64,000 bases of DNA from Flagellimonas meridianipacifica (GTDB lineage: Bacteria; Bacteroidota; Bacteroidia; Flavobacteriales; Flavobacteriaceae), in the NCBI RefSeq assembly GCF_003001695.1, contig NZ_PVYX01000001.1:868001-932000 (forward strand), written 5' to 3'. A model generated the notes under the pieces. That model had not been told where the DNA came from. It saw only the letters and a list, made by a program, of their open reading frames with translations, and ran no database searches. A program made the translations under genes and the position numbers. Numbering within the stretch: the stretch's first letter is position 1; every line of letters begins with the position of its first letter. Shown piece after piece: positions 1 through 7,802 of the stretch.

Positions 1-156
1 ATTGGTACTTATCCAAAATTTCTGAAGTCCTGAAAACTTATTCTCAACTTCTCTCGCTCTTTCAGGAAACTCTCTTGAAATCAAGAATTCTATTTCACCC
101 TCTTCGAAACTTGATATTCTTTGACTTCTTTTCTTCTTGTTCCCTTTTCGACTCAT
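1..156 (-). CDS. Partial basic hypothetical protein, N-terminal 52 residues
   Basis: An ATG at 156 opens a minus-strand frame with no stop before the left edge, so only the N-terminus is present. The first residues are very basic (MSRKGNKKKRSQR) and are followed by a mixed charged stretch with FEEGEIEFLISREFPERA. I do not recognise the family. The basic start could bind nucleic acid or be a small-protein tail, but that is a guess. It lies about 115 bases downstream of the Abi-alpha gene on the same strand and could be cotranscribed with it. Confidence 0.5.
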   Translation of the reverse strand, partial: MSRKGNKKKRSQRISSFEEGEIEFLISREFPERAREVENKFSGLQKFWISTN

Positions 157-272
157 TTAAAATGCTCTACAACTTTTTAAAACATGGTTCGTCTTATTGA
201 AGAGTTACTCCTTTTCAATCTAAAGCTCAATATTGACCTTTGCTGAGATTACTGGTATTTTTAGGAAAAGTT

Positions 273-923
273 TTATTCGAATATTTGCCTTGCCAATTCT
301 ACACCGAAAAGTGAAAACCTAAACTTGTCTGATGCAACTATTACAGAATAAATATCCTCTTCTTCAATATACTCGTCAGAACGTTTTTTAATCTCTTCGT
401 GGAGTTTTGGTGGTTGTTCTTCAATTAATCGTAATCTTAAAAGATTATCAATTAAAAGTCCTCTAGTAGCTAGCTGAGTTCGGCCATTTCTTTCCAATTC
501 TGCTCTTTCGAAATAGGGTCTGTCTCCGCTTGACATTAAAAAACTATTGCTGTAAATAAAATGTAAAATATAAACTTCATTTACAGAAAGTTGATTTAGA
601 ATTTGAATAAAAATGTTGCTCGTATCAAACTGATTGTTTGGATTCATGGTATTGGCTAGAAGTTTTGCCCAACTGTCCTGCATTATTTCGTCTTCTTCGA
701 ATGAGGCATGTTCCAGTAGCGTGGTGACATCTTTTATTGATATTTTCTTCGGAGTTTCTATTCCTTTGGACTTTAGATATTCCTTAGCTTTAGTTATGAT
801 ATTGACTTGGTTCTTAAACCTCCAGTATTTCACCTTGTCTGTGAAAATCCCCGTTCCCTCCATAAAAGGTCCAGCAATTAACTTTTCAATAAAATCAAGA
901 GCCTTTTTCAGCAGCCATTCCAA
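273..923 (-). CDS. Abi-alpha / DUF4393 family protein, N-terminus possibly frameshifted
   Basis: The protein carries the DUF4393 (Abi_alpha) pattern: a GPFMEGTGIFTDKVKYWRFK segment near residues 18-37, then a lysine-rich helix, then EEDEIMQDSWAKLLANTMNP around residues 77-96. Some family members are associated with abortive infection, but most are uncharacterised. The longest frame begins at a TTG (921-923) just after an in-frame stop. In a neighbouring frame an ATG at 960 opens MGEGENSELAKGIG and then stops. That peptide resembles a normal start for this family, so a one-base shift near 911-925 may have split the gene. At 216 residues it is probably shorter than full-length relatives. A mutation, a sequencing error or a true TTG start all remain possible. 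Confidence 0.7.
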   Translation of the reverse strand: MEWLLKKALDFIEKLIAGPFMEGTGIFTDKVKYWRFKNQVNIITKAKEYLKSKGIETPKKISIKDVTTLLEHASFEEDEIMQDSWAKLLANTMNPNNQFDTSNIFIQILNQLSVNEVYILHFIYSNSFLMSSGDRPYFERAELERNGRTQLATRGLLIDNLLRLRLIEEQPPKLHEEIKKRSDEYIEEEDIYSVIVASDKFRFSLFGVELARQIFE

Positions 924-1091
924 TTCCTTTTGCTAATTCCGAGTTTTCACCTTCTCCCATAATGTTATTAATAAATTAAGCTCGACAACTTGGATATACT
1001 TTCTTTAAATGAAACATATTAACCTATCCGTGAATTTACCCGTTTTGTCTCAAATTTCCCACCATTCCACTTTAAACTATATCTTTGAAGT

Positions 1092-1260
1092 GCGAAACAC
1101 ATCTTTATTCTTACGCCTACAACCTCTCGTGTCGTAACAGATAAAATTGGATAGGCAAATGGGTGCGAGTCCCTAGACCAATCAAGGCGTAGCTTTGATG
1201 TGTTTCGCGGTGACCTATCCTCATTTATTCACTTTTTTATCACTTTCTTATGCGAAACAC
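1092..1260 (+). ncRNA. Candidate structured leader RNA with competing stems
   Basis: The stretch between the Abi-alpha gene and the small gene at 1250 contains nested inverted repeats. Positions 1092-1103 pair perfectly with 1197-1208 (12 bp), 1112-1117 pair with 1186-1191, 1146-1150 with 1178-1182, and 1161-1163 with 1171-1173 around a TGCGAGT loop. A rival 7-bp stem joins 1149-1155 to 1214-1220. A second copy of the GCGAAACAC segment lies at 1252-1260, overlapping the ATG at 1250, and can also pair with 1200-1208. This could form a switch controlling the start codon. I cannot match it to a known RNA family. Strand and expression are inferred from the downstream gene. A decayed mobile element is an alternative. 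Confidence 0.4.
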
Positions 1261-1525
1261 AGAAGGTTATCGGTCATGCCCGCATTGTAATGCGACCATG
1301 GCTAAAACGCTGAATCCAGCACAGCGCAAATTGTTGGACTATGTAGATGCCCTAGATGGCCCAGACCGGGTAAAGGCCCTACAATGGGTACACGATGTGG
1401 CCCTGTACGAATCTCACGAACCCTTGTACCGAGAAGAAAAAGAGGCCCTCTACCAAGTAAAGGTACTTTGGGAGCTTATTGAGGCTACCCTTCCTTCGTA
1501 CAAGACTTCGGAAGGGGAGAAATGA
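1250..1525 (+). CDS. Small hypothetical protein (91 aa)
   Basis: An open frame ending in a strong hairpin terminator supports a real gene. The N-terminus has one CPHC pair (residues 10-13), which alone is too little for a zinc site. The rest is predicted helical and acidic, rich in leucine and glutamate. A second start at 1298 (MAKTLNPAQRKLLDYVDALD) would give 75 residues and skip both the CPHC and the overlap with the upstream repeat. I do not recognise the family and assign no function. The start codon at 1250 is embedded in a repeated TGCGAAACACA sequence discussed with the upstream element. Confidence 0.55.
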   Translation: MRNTEGYRSCPHCNATMAKTLNPAQRKLLDYVDALDGPDRVKALQWVHDVALYESHEPLYREEKEALYQVKVLWELIEATLPSYKTSEGEK

Positions 1526-1533
1526 GTTTGTAT

Positions 1534-1575
1534 TTTCATCCTGAGCAGGTCTTTTTGCGCTTGCTCAGGATGAAA
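1534..1575 (+). terminator. Hairpin terminator between convergent genes
   Basis: A perfect 14-bp stem pairs 1534-1547 with 1562-1575 around a 14-base loop and is followed by five T residues on the plus strand. It ends the small gene at 1525, and the facing gene's stop lies at 1598. The stem core TCATCCTGAGCA also resembles a dispersed flavobacterial hairpin, so it may double as a repeat. Confidence 0.75.
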
Positions 1576-1597
1576 TTTTTATGGCTACTGAACTACT

Positions 1598-3319
1598 TTA
1601 ATTCGTTAAGGCTGGCAAAATGTACTCTTGTAAAATATCGCGGGGCTGGTTGCCTTTTCGGTTTCTAAAATTCCCCGAAGTGACCACCACCACAGCTTCC
1701 AACTGCGGAAGGATAAAGATAAACTGCCCGCCAGCGCCCCGGGCTTCAATGGCGGCCATGGGCTTTCCGTTTACCTCGTAGCTATCGTGCCACCAGAGAT
1801 AACCGTATTCATTTTTGTCTCGGGTATCCTGCAGTCGCCCATACTTCCCAAACGATTCAGCCACCCAGGCCGAAGAGATAACTTGTTTTCCGTTCCATTG
1901 GCCTTGGTTCAAAAACAATTGTCCAAATTTGAGCAGGTCCCTTGAGGTCAATAGCATCCCACCACCAAAATACGGCACGCGCTCCGTGTCATCCGTCTGG
2001 TTTATGTAGTTGGTGATTCCAAGAGGAGCAAATAGTTTGTCGTGCATATAGGTCTCCATGGGCATATCCAAACGTTCGTTTAAACACACACCCAACAAAA
2101 AGGGATTGGCAGACCCATAATCAAAATAGGTGCCCGGTTCGTTTACCATGGGCGCTTCCAAAACCGACTGAAGCCAACTGTTGGGATTGCTCGGGTTTTG
2201 GTAGAAATCTTCCTGAGCCAAGTTGTTCACATCCATGCCGGAGCTCATGGTGAGCAGGTCTTTTATGCGAATTTTGGATTTTTGGTCATCTTTGGTGTGC
2301 TGGTATTCCTTTGGAATAAAACTGTACAAGGTTTCATTCACACTCTCGATAATTCCTTCATCAAGGGCAATCCCAATCACGGCCGAAGAGATGCTTTTTG
2401 AGGCCGACCTTAGGTCGTGTGGAATATTGGCGTTGTACCCATCAAAATAAGATTCAAACACTAATTTGTTTTCTTTGGAAATCAAAACACTGTGAGTATT
2501 CACCAACTTTTGCGCATGCACATCTTGGATGAGTCGGTCCAGTTGTTTGGTATCCATTCCAAAGTCGTTACCATTAGCAGTGTCCCAGCCGTCGTTTAAC
2601 TGAGTGGGCATATCTGAACTTGCAGTTTGGGTCACCGCATCCGAATTATAGTCCCAACCCTCTGTGGTGTGGGTTAGGCTGGTCTTCGTTATCAAAACAT
2701 CGGTCAATAAAATTTCGAGGTCAATGGTTCCTTTCAAAAGTTTGGCCCGAAAATTAAGCCCTGTGTTCCCGTCTTTGAACAAGAGCATGTCCTCTTCCTG
2801 TTTAAAACCCTCGCCCCAAGCCCCTCGGAACCGTTGGTCTCCAAAAAAGGGATAGGCTACTAGATTTTCACCTTCTGTTAATTCTGTGTATAGCATAATA
2901 TCGTCCGACTGTAGGCCATTATCCACCATAAAGGCATTCCAATTGCCTTCGTATTTGTCGCTTTCCATTTTGGCTAAGCGCGTACGGTACAAAAATCTTC
3001 CGGACTTTATAAATCCCCTGAGTGCTTGTTGGTTTTCTGCATACTTTAAATCAAAGAACAATTGTTCGTTCACATTGAACTGAATCGTATTCTCATTGGA
3101 TGATTGTACCGTTTTCTGCAGAAGCATTTCGCCATTGCTTATATTGAGATTAAAGGTTTTGTCACCCACCTTTTTCAAAGACACTTTAAAGTTGAAACTG
3201 TTTTTGTTGGGCAAATGACCTATCCATTCCCCTTCAATAGGCTGTGGAGTGGTTTGTTGGGCACAACTTGTGATTAGAAATAAGGATAAGACTAAGAGGG
3301 ATACTTGCTGTTTTTTCAT
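1598..3319 (-). CDS. Serine beta-lactamase-fold hydrolase, lipoprotein
   Basis: The protein starts with a lipoprotein signal and a lipobox ending at Cys19 (LITSC), so it is probably anchored in the cell envelope. Residues 20-230 form an extension rich in beta strands without a clear assignment. Residues about 255-570 match the beta-lactamase/class C esterase fold, with SASK at 305-308 giving the nucleophile Ser305 and Lys308. A tyrosine motif lies at YGSAN near residue 400 and a GAGGQ segment near the C-terminus stands where KTG/HTG lies in relatives. Such proteins act as esterases, D-aminopeptidases or penicillin-binding-like enzymes. Antibiotic resistance cannot be assumed. It has no operon partner here. 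Confidence 0.85.
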   Translation of the reverse strand: MKKQQVSLLVLSLFLITSCAQQTTPQPIEGEWIGHLPNKNSFNFKVSLKKVGDKTFNLNISNGEMLLQKTVQSSNENTIQFNVNEQLFFDLKYAENQQALRGFIKSGRFLYRTRLAKMESDKYEGNWNAFMVDNGLQSDDIMLYTELTEGENLVAYPFFGDQRFRGAWGEGFKQEEDMLLFKDGNTGLNFRAKLLKGTIDLEILLTDVLITKTSLTHTTEGWDYNSDAVTQTASSDMPTQLNDGWDTANGNDFGMDTKQLDRLIQDVHAQKLVNTHSVLISKENKLVFESYFDGYNANIPHDLRSASKSISSAVIGIALDEGIIESVNETLYSFIPKEYQHTKDDQKSKIRIKDLLTMSSGMDVNNLAQEDFYQNPSNPNSWLQSVLEAPMVNEPGTYFDYGSANPFLLGVCLNERLDMPMETYMHDKLFAPLGITNYINQTDDTERVPYFGGGMLLTSRDLLKFGQLFLNQGQWNGKQVISSAWVAESFGKYGRLQDTRDKNEYGYLWWHDSYEVNGKPMAAIEARGAGGQFIFILPQLEAVVVVTSGNFRNRKGNQPRDILQEYILPALTN

Positions 3320-3433
3320 TATTTGATTGATTTGAATCCCAAAAGTAGTGTGTTCCCAAACGAGGAAATTGTATCAGATTAACATCGGTTGTTTTTTAGA
3401 AAAAATTGACAACACTCGGAAGTCTGATGTCTG

Positions 3434-3507
3434 ATGTCATTCCGAACGCATGTGAGGAATCTCAACAAAATAGATTTCTCAGTTGTTTCACTCCTTCGAA
3501 ATGACAT
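3434..3507. repeat. Imperfect palindromic dispersed repeat
   Basis: ATGTCATTCCGAA at 3434-3446 faces TTCGAAATGACAT at 3495-3507, with further complementarity between GAGGAATCTC and GATTTCTC inside. This matches a hairpin repeat known from many Bacteroidota genomes. It sits in the 242-base gap between the divergent hydrolase and Crp-type genes. A short tandem TCTGATG precedes it. Confidence 0.7.
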
Positions 3508-3537
3508 GGAGCATAGGTAGATGTGCAAAAGCATTAG

Positions 3538-3545
3538 TATTTTTG
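3538..3545 (+). promoter_or_regulatory. Possible -7 promoter element of the Crp-type gene
   Basis: TATTTTTG matches the Bacteroidota -7 consensus TAnnTTTG and lies 16 bases before the start codon at 3562. I do not find a convincing -33 TTG at the right distance, so the call is tentative. Confidence 0.3.
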
Positions 3546-3561
3546 AAACAAAGCCCGCTGC

Positions 3562-4146
3562 ATGAATGATGAAACCTTCCTTCGCCTAAAGGCATTTTTC
3601 CCACAAGTCAATTTTCAGGGTTTGGATGAGTCTTGGTTTCGTTCGCTTTGGGTAGAAAAAACATTTAACCAATACGACATTATTACCGAGGCCGGTTCCA
3701 TTGAGCATTATTTCTATTTTGTGTTGGAAGGTGTGCAAGCCTTGTACATCTTGAATGAAAAAGGGCAAAAAGTGGTGCTTGGGTTTTCGTATACCGGAAG
3801 TCCGTCTGGGGTTTTTGATTCCTTTATTGCGCAAACCGCGTCTTCCACTTTTTTGGAGGCATTAAAACCCTCCACCCTTTTGGGTATTCATCTTTCGGAT
3901 TACCATCACCTTTTCGAAAAGCATCCAGAATTCCATAAATGGGGGCATCTCTTTTTTCAAAATGTACTTTTTGGACGGCTCTTTCGGGAGGTGGAGTTAC
4001 TCACAATGTCGGCGGAACAACGGTATGTTACTTTTATGCAGCGCTGTCCAGAGGAACTTAAAGTTATTCCTCAAAAATATCTGGCCTCCTACCTCAATAT
4101 GAAACCGGAGACTTTTAGTCGGTTAAGGGCTTCGGTTACATATTGA
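3562..4146 (+). CDS. Crp/Fnr-family transcriptional regulator
   Basis: The 194-residue protein has an N-terminal cyclic-nucleotide-binding fold: TEAGSIEHYFYFVLEGVQAL near residues 40-59 and the following barrel. A short C-terminal helix-turn-helix reads YLASYLNMKPETFSRLR. The arginine phosphate-binding cassette typical of cAMP-binding Crp is not evident, so the ligand is unknown. This size and layout is common in Bacteroidota, where such single-gene regulators are abundant. It starts at an ATG with a TAnnTTTG-like element upstream and is divergent from the beta-lactamase-fold gene. Its targets cannot be named. Confidence 0.85.
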   Translation: MNDETFLRLKAFFPQVNFQGLDESWFRSLWVEKTFNQYDIITEAGSIEHYFYFVLEGVQALYILNEKGQKVVLGFSYTGSPSGVFDSFIAQTASSTFLEALKPSTLLGIHLSDYHHLFEKHPEFHKWGHLFFQNVLFGRLFREVELLTMSAEQRYVTFMQRCPEELKVIPQKYLASYLNMKPETFSRLRASVTY

Positions 4147-4221
4147 TATTAAAATAAACTTCCGTCAGTTTGAGTGATTTTCAAGGGAAAACTGTATCGA
4201 AAACAAGGAAGTTTTGCGACT

Positions 4222-4283
4222 CAACCACATCTCGATACGTTTCCTTCGTACAAAGTACTTCGAAAACACTCGAGGTGACGTTG
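4222..4283. repeat. Imperfect inverted repeat with TCTCGA/TCGAGGTGA arms
   Basis: The arms CAACCACATCTCGATACG and CACTCGAGGTGACGTTGG can fold over an inner CTTCGTAC/GTACTTCG segment. It looks like a second type of dispersed flavobacterial hairpin. It occupies most of the gap between the convergent genes ending at 4146 and 4384. Confidence 0.55.
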
Positions 4284-4338
4284 GTTTTAGTGAAAGTGGG
4301 ATAAGCTCTTCCCGCGCCAAATAAGATAAAATAACAAA

Positions 4339-4357
4339 CCCACCGTAAAAGGGTGGG
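4339..4357 (-). terminator. Terminator of the NTF2-like gene at 4384
   Basis: On the minus strand CCCACC and GGTGGG form a 6-bp GC stem (4339-4344 with 4352-4357) around a 7-base loop. It is followed by a T-rich tract (TTTGTTATTTT) and lies 26 bases after the stop of the NTF2-like gene. Confidence 0.6.
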
Positions 4358-4383
4358 CTCAAAGTTTTTAAGGAAGTCTGCGG

Positions 4384-4743
4384 CTACTGTGCATTGTCAT
4401 AATAAAATCGCTCATGCACAATTTGATATCCTTGCCATTGTTGTACTGCTACCTGCTCCATCTTGGCCCTATGCCCTCCTTTGAAGGTAACATCCATGGT
4501 GGACTCCACAAAAGAAGTGCCGGCTGCCTCATCAGACCCAACTTTGTTTATTTCTAAACTGTGGAACTCTTCAATATTGTTCAAAAATTGTTCCTCATAG
4601 GCTCGGCATTCGGCTTTACCATTTCTTGTTCCCCTAGGTTCGGTCATTACCACGTCTTCTGCGTAGTATTTATCAAAGGCACCTAAGAGTTGACCTTGCT
4701 GAAGTTGATTGTAAATGTCCCTAGCTTTTTCTTTATAACTCAT
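4384..4743 (-). CDS. NTF2-like / SnoaL-type small protein
   Basis: At 119 residues this is a full-length cone-fold (NTF2-like, SnoaL-type) domain. An N-terminal helix pair is followed by FDKYYAEDVVMTEPRGTRNGKAECRAYEEQF and four beta strands, ending HERFYYDN. Such folds bind small hydrophobic ligands or act as isomerases or hydrolases, and the reaction cannot be assigned here. It has no signal peptide, so it is probably cytoplasmic. An operator-like repeat of TATACAA/TTGTATA lies 42-63 bases upstream. Two further family members occur at 8895 and 19495. Confidence 0.8.
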   Translation of the reverse strand: MSYKEKARDIYNQLQQGQLLGAFDKYYAEDVVMTEPRGTRNGKAECRAYEEQFLNNIEEFHSLEINKVGSDEAAGTSFVESTMDVTFKGGHRAKMEQVAVQQWQGYQIVHERFYYDNAQ

Positions 4744-4784
4744 TGTAATAGTTTTTATGATGACATAAAACTAAAATATTTTTC

Positions 4785-4806
4785 TATACAACTATTGTAT
4801 ATACAA
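4785..4806 (-). promoter_or_regulatory. Operator-like inverted repeats upstream of the NTF2-like gene
   Basis: TATACAA (4785-4791) and TTGTATA (4795-4801) form an inverted repeat with a 3-base centre. The second half also forms the perfect 12-bp palindrome TTGTATATACAA (4795-4806). The position, 42-63 bases before the start codon, suits a repressor or activator site of MarR/PadR size. The binding protein is unknown. Confidence 0.45.
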
Positions 4807-4842
4807 ATGTTTAACATCAATTTATAATTTTACATGTAAATC

Positions 4843-5415
4843 TCATCCAATGTGCTTTTCTATATTCTTTTTGAATTCTGGTACAACCTCTTCTTCAAAC
4901 CAAGGATTCTTTGCCAACCAAAACTGGTTTCGGGGGGAGGGGTGCGGCAATACAAAATACTCTGGGGCGTAGTTCTGATAATTTCGAACGGTTTCTGTGA
5001 GATTTCTTTCCCTTTTGTTTCCTAAATAGCGTTTTTGTGAATATTGGCCTATTAAAATAGTAAGTTGAATGTTGGGCATTTGTTCCAAAAGTACATCATG
5101 CCATTGCGGAGCGCATTCTGGTCTAGGCGGGAGGTCACCAGATTTTCCCTTTCCAGGATAACAAAACCCCATGGGCATTTGAGCAATTTTGGTTTCGTCA
5201 TAAAAGGTTTCATCGGTCACACCCATCCATCTTCTAAGCTGCTTTCCACTTTGGTCATCCCAAGGGACGCCCGTTTTATGCACCTTTGTGCCCGGGGCGT
5301 GGCCAATAATCAAGATTTTGGATTCAGGATGACCAGCCAAAATAGGTCTTGGACCTAATGGTAAATGCGCTTGGCAGATTTCGCACTTTCTTATTCTCTC
5401 CAAAAGCTCTTGCAT
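4843..5415 (-). CDS. Uracil-DNA glycosylase family protein
   Basis: The 190-residue protein has the UDG-superfamily core. ILIIGHAPGTKVHKTGVPWDD (residues about 34-54) gives the GxAPG water-activating loop, and HPSPRN near residue 158 is the C-terminal DNA-intercalating motif. Two N-terminal cysteines (CEICQAHL) recall the iron-sulfur ligands of family 4-like members, but I do not see the full four-cysteine set. It probably removes uracil or a related base from DNA in the cytoplasm. The exact UDG family is uncertain. It follows the DUF819 gene by 9 bases on the same strand and may be cotranscribed. Confidence 0.8.
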   Translation of the reverse strand: MQELLERIRKCEICQAHLPLGPRPILAGHPESKILIIGHAPGTKVHKTGVPWDDQSGKQLRRWMGVTDETFYDETKIAQMPMGFCYPGKGKSGDLPPRPECAPQWHDVLLEQMPNIQLTILIGQYSQKRYLGNKRERNLTETVRNYQNYAPEYFVLPHPSPRNQFWLAKNPWFEEEVVPEFKKNIEKHIG

Positions 5416-5424
5416 ACTTCTGTC

Positions 5425-6558
5425 TTATATAAATATGGATTCTAATAAATAAATGGTAAGCATCCCCCAAAAGGTTCCCGTGGCCATGCTCAAAATAGCC
5501 AGAACAATCGCATGGGGCATCCATTTTTTCTGATAGGCGGCCGTGACGGCGGGCGCGGTTGCAATTCCTCCCACATTGGCCATACTGGCAATGGGCACCC
5601 AGGCAAAATTGACATTCAAGAGTTTGGCAACCAGAGTCATAAAAACAAAATGTCCGAAAAGCCAAATCACCAAAAATCCAAAAAAGCTAGAATTAAAGCC
5701 GAGCACATCAAACTGAAGTTTAAGTCCCAAAATGGCCATCACGACCAATATCAAAACTCCGCCTAACTTTAAGGAAAACTGAAAATTCCATCGGGGAATA
5801 AAATTTCCCAAAATCAGTCCAACAATGGAAAGGACAACTACCTTGAGCGCAAACATGTCTATGATTTGATTGCTAATGACCACAATACCGCCCATGATCA
5901 AAAGGGTCAATCCTATGGACAAAGGTTTTCCCTTTCTTTCCCGAATTTCTTCAGGTAAGCTAATATCCCTTATTTTAAAAATGGCATTCAAGGTTTTGCT
6001 TCTTTTGATGGTCTGGAACATCAAAATGGTCCAAACGTTCACCAAAATATTGTCCATCACCAATACGGAGAGGAAGATATTCTCCGGGCATTCCACCAAT
6101 TCTTTAAGCACCAACTGACTCGTGCTACCACCTATCCAGCTTCCCACAATGGGCGGCATTCCTTTCCAAAAACCCTGATTCCCCAATGTAGTGGCCACTA
6201 ATTCTGTGTTTGAAAAAAATAACACAAAAACCACCGGAAAAAGCGCAATGAAAATGGAACCTGCCACAAAAACTACAATGGGTTTGTACCCTACCGCCTT
6301 TAATTGGCCCAAGGATAAACTGGCCATAACGGCAACAATGGTTAGTGGAATAAAATAGTCTTTGCTATAAGTGTGAATTTCGTCTTGAGAAAAATCCAGA
6401 TTAAAAATGAAAGAAATAAGTGCAGGGATGATGTAGGCCAGAAGAATTGCTGGAATCCAGTCAAAAATGGACTTTAGGTATTTGCTTTCAAAGCGATCCA
6501 GAAAATAAATGACCACAACCGTAAAGCATACAATTGCCCAAGGAATCCAACTTATCAT
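5425..6558 (-). CDS. DUF819 family inner-membrane transporter
   Basis: This 377-residue protein is almost entirely hydrophobic with about ten membrane segments. It carries the DUF819 pattern: GSWIGGSTSQLVLKELV near residues 138-154, and a C-terminal NVGGIATAPAVTAAYQKKWM segment that mirrors it. The family looks like a secondary transporter with an inverted repeat, but the substrate is unknown. The start codon overlaps the stop of the upstream secreted hydrolase in an ATGA arrangement (6555-6558). This implies translational coupling and suggests that the transporter imports the hydrolase product. Confidence 0.8.
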   Translation of the reverse strand: MISWIPWAIVCFTVVVIYFLDRFESKYLKSIFDWIPAILLAYIIPALISFIFNLDFSQDEIHTYSKDYFIPLTIVAVMASLSLGQLKAVGYKPIVVFVAGSIFIALFPVVFVLFFSNTELVATTLGNQGFWKGMPPIVGSWIGGSTSQLVLKELVECPENIFLSVLVMDNILVNVWTILMFQTIKRSKTLNAIFKIRDISLPEEIRERKGKPLSIGLTLLIMGGIVVISNQIIDMFALKVVVLSIVGLILGNFIPRWNFQFSLKLGGVLILVVMAILGLKLQFDVLGFNSSFFGFLVIWLFGHFVFMTLVAKLLNVNFAWVPIASMANVGGIATAPAVTAAYQKKWMPHAIVLAILSMATGTFWGMLTIYLLESIFI

Positions 6559-7598
6559 TTGCCCTGCAATATCCCAAGATGAATAATCCGACTGCCAGAA
6601 ATGGAAACAGGATTTGTGCTTTTTCCAATCACAATTCCAGATTCGGGTGCAGCATATTGTTCGACCACCTCGCCAAATGCGTTCTTAAGAATAGCTATTT
6701 GTTCCCCTTTTTCTACTATTTGTTTCAGCTCCACCAAAACTTCCAAATACCCCCCCTTTTGGGTAAAAACCCAATAAGACTTAGAGCACACATAACCCAG
6801 TTCTGGCAAATCATATTTGGAATCAGAAAAGCCGAATCCGTTCAGTACTTTCAAAATTCCCTCTACCCCACGTTTCACCATTTCCGATTGGTACACCTGT
6901 GGATTTCCATACTCCATGGTGATTGAATGTACACCTTTGCTTATAGCAAATGCACGAAGGGTCAATCCTGAAGCCTCACCAAAACTTGCCTTTCCTTTGT
7001 TGGATACAATGATATCTGGTTGTAGTAACCTAAGCATCTTCGCTAAAGTCTCATCACTCATATCTCCTCTGCCATAAAGACTGTTTACCCTACCAAAACT
7101 TGCGGTATGCAAATCGATATGATAATCAAAAAGAGGAACAATCTTTTCTCCTATTTGATAGGCCATTTGTTGGGAACGATTACCATTGGGTTTGCCAGGA
7201 AATAATCTATTTAAATCTTGAAGGTCCATGAACTCCCGTTGATTCCTTGCGATAGCCAAAGGGTTCAACCCTGGAATGGCCACAACCGTACCTTTTAAGC
7301 CTGAAGGATTGATTTCATCTATGAGTTTATGGATGATGGAAATTCCATTCAGTTCATTTCCATGGATGGCGGCCGTAAGTCCCAAAACCTTTCCCTCCTC
7401 AGCACCTTTTAAAATAATAACCGGTACGGTAATTCGATTTCCAAACTCGTTATCTCCGAGTCCTAACCAAACCTTGTGAACTTTGCCGTTTTCAAAATTG
7501 GCCAGATTCAACGCATCAAGAATTACATCATTTGAATCCTGGGCCTGAATCCCGAGACAAAAGAGTATCAGTAAAAAAAGTGAGCGTTGGTTTTTCAT
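6555..7598 (-). CDS. Secreted succinylglutamate desuccinylase/aspartoacylase-family zinc hydrolase
   Basis: The ATG at 7598 gives a clean signal peptide (MKNQRSLFLLILFCLGIQAQ). A TTG 21 bases upstream gives an in-frame extension but adds residues before the signal. The M14-like AstE/ASPA fold shows AAIHGNELNG (His and Glu zinc ligands, about residue 75), LQDLNRLFPG, and YHIDLHTAS with the third zinc ligand. The family cleaves N-acyl amino acids or short peptides, and secretion implies a periplasmic substrate. The C-terminal strand-rich part (about 270-340) resembles the AstE beta domain. The overlapping downstream DUF819 transporter is its probable partner. Confidence 0.85.
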   Translation of the reverse strand: MKNQRSLFLLILFCLGIQAQDSNDVILDALNLANFENGKVHKVWLGLGDNEFGNRITVPVIILKGAEEGKVLGLTAAIHGNELNGISIIHKLIDEINPSGLKGTVVAIPGLNPLAIARNQREFMDLQDLNRLFPGKPNGNRSQQMAYQIGEKIVPLFDYHIDLHTASFGRVNSLYGRGDMSDETLAKMLRLLQPDIIVSNKGKASFGEASGLTLRAFAISKGVHSITMEYGNPQVYQSEMVKRGVEGILKVLNGFGFSDSKYDLPELGYVCSKSYWVFTQKGGYLEVLVELKQIVEKGEQIAILKNAFGEVVEQYAAPESGIVIGKSTNPVSISGSRIIHLGILQGK

Positions 7599-7715
7599 GG
7601 TTATAAGCGTGTAAATCAAATATACTTTTTATTTGTTTTCGTTGACTTCCCTTTTCGTTTGACATCCAATGACTTTCGCCATCCCAAACCTCTAATCATC
7701 CTTTTTCGTATACAG

Positions 7716-7746
7716 GAATTGCCCCAACAAAACGCCGAGGCAATTC
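7716..7746 (-). other. Weak hairpin after the small membrane protein gene
   Basis: GAATTGCC (7716-7723) and GGCAATTC (7739-7746) form an 8-bp stem 57 bases downstream of the minus-strand gene ending at 7803. No T tract follows, so it is a poor intrinsic terminator and may simply stabilise a transcript end. Confidence 0.3.
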
Positions 7747-7802
7747 TTCATCACACAATCCACCTATCATGAAAACCTCTTATACATGGATTTCAGAGAA
7801 CT

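Noticed and set aside
1149..1220. tRNA-like element with a 7-bp acceptor stem
   Set aside because: The ends pair, but the inside has no proper D, anticodon or T arms.
5324..5665. Cysteine-rich minus-strand frame of 113 residues
   Set aside because: It is a shadow frame across the end of the DUF819 gene and the start of the UDG-family gene, both well supported.
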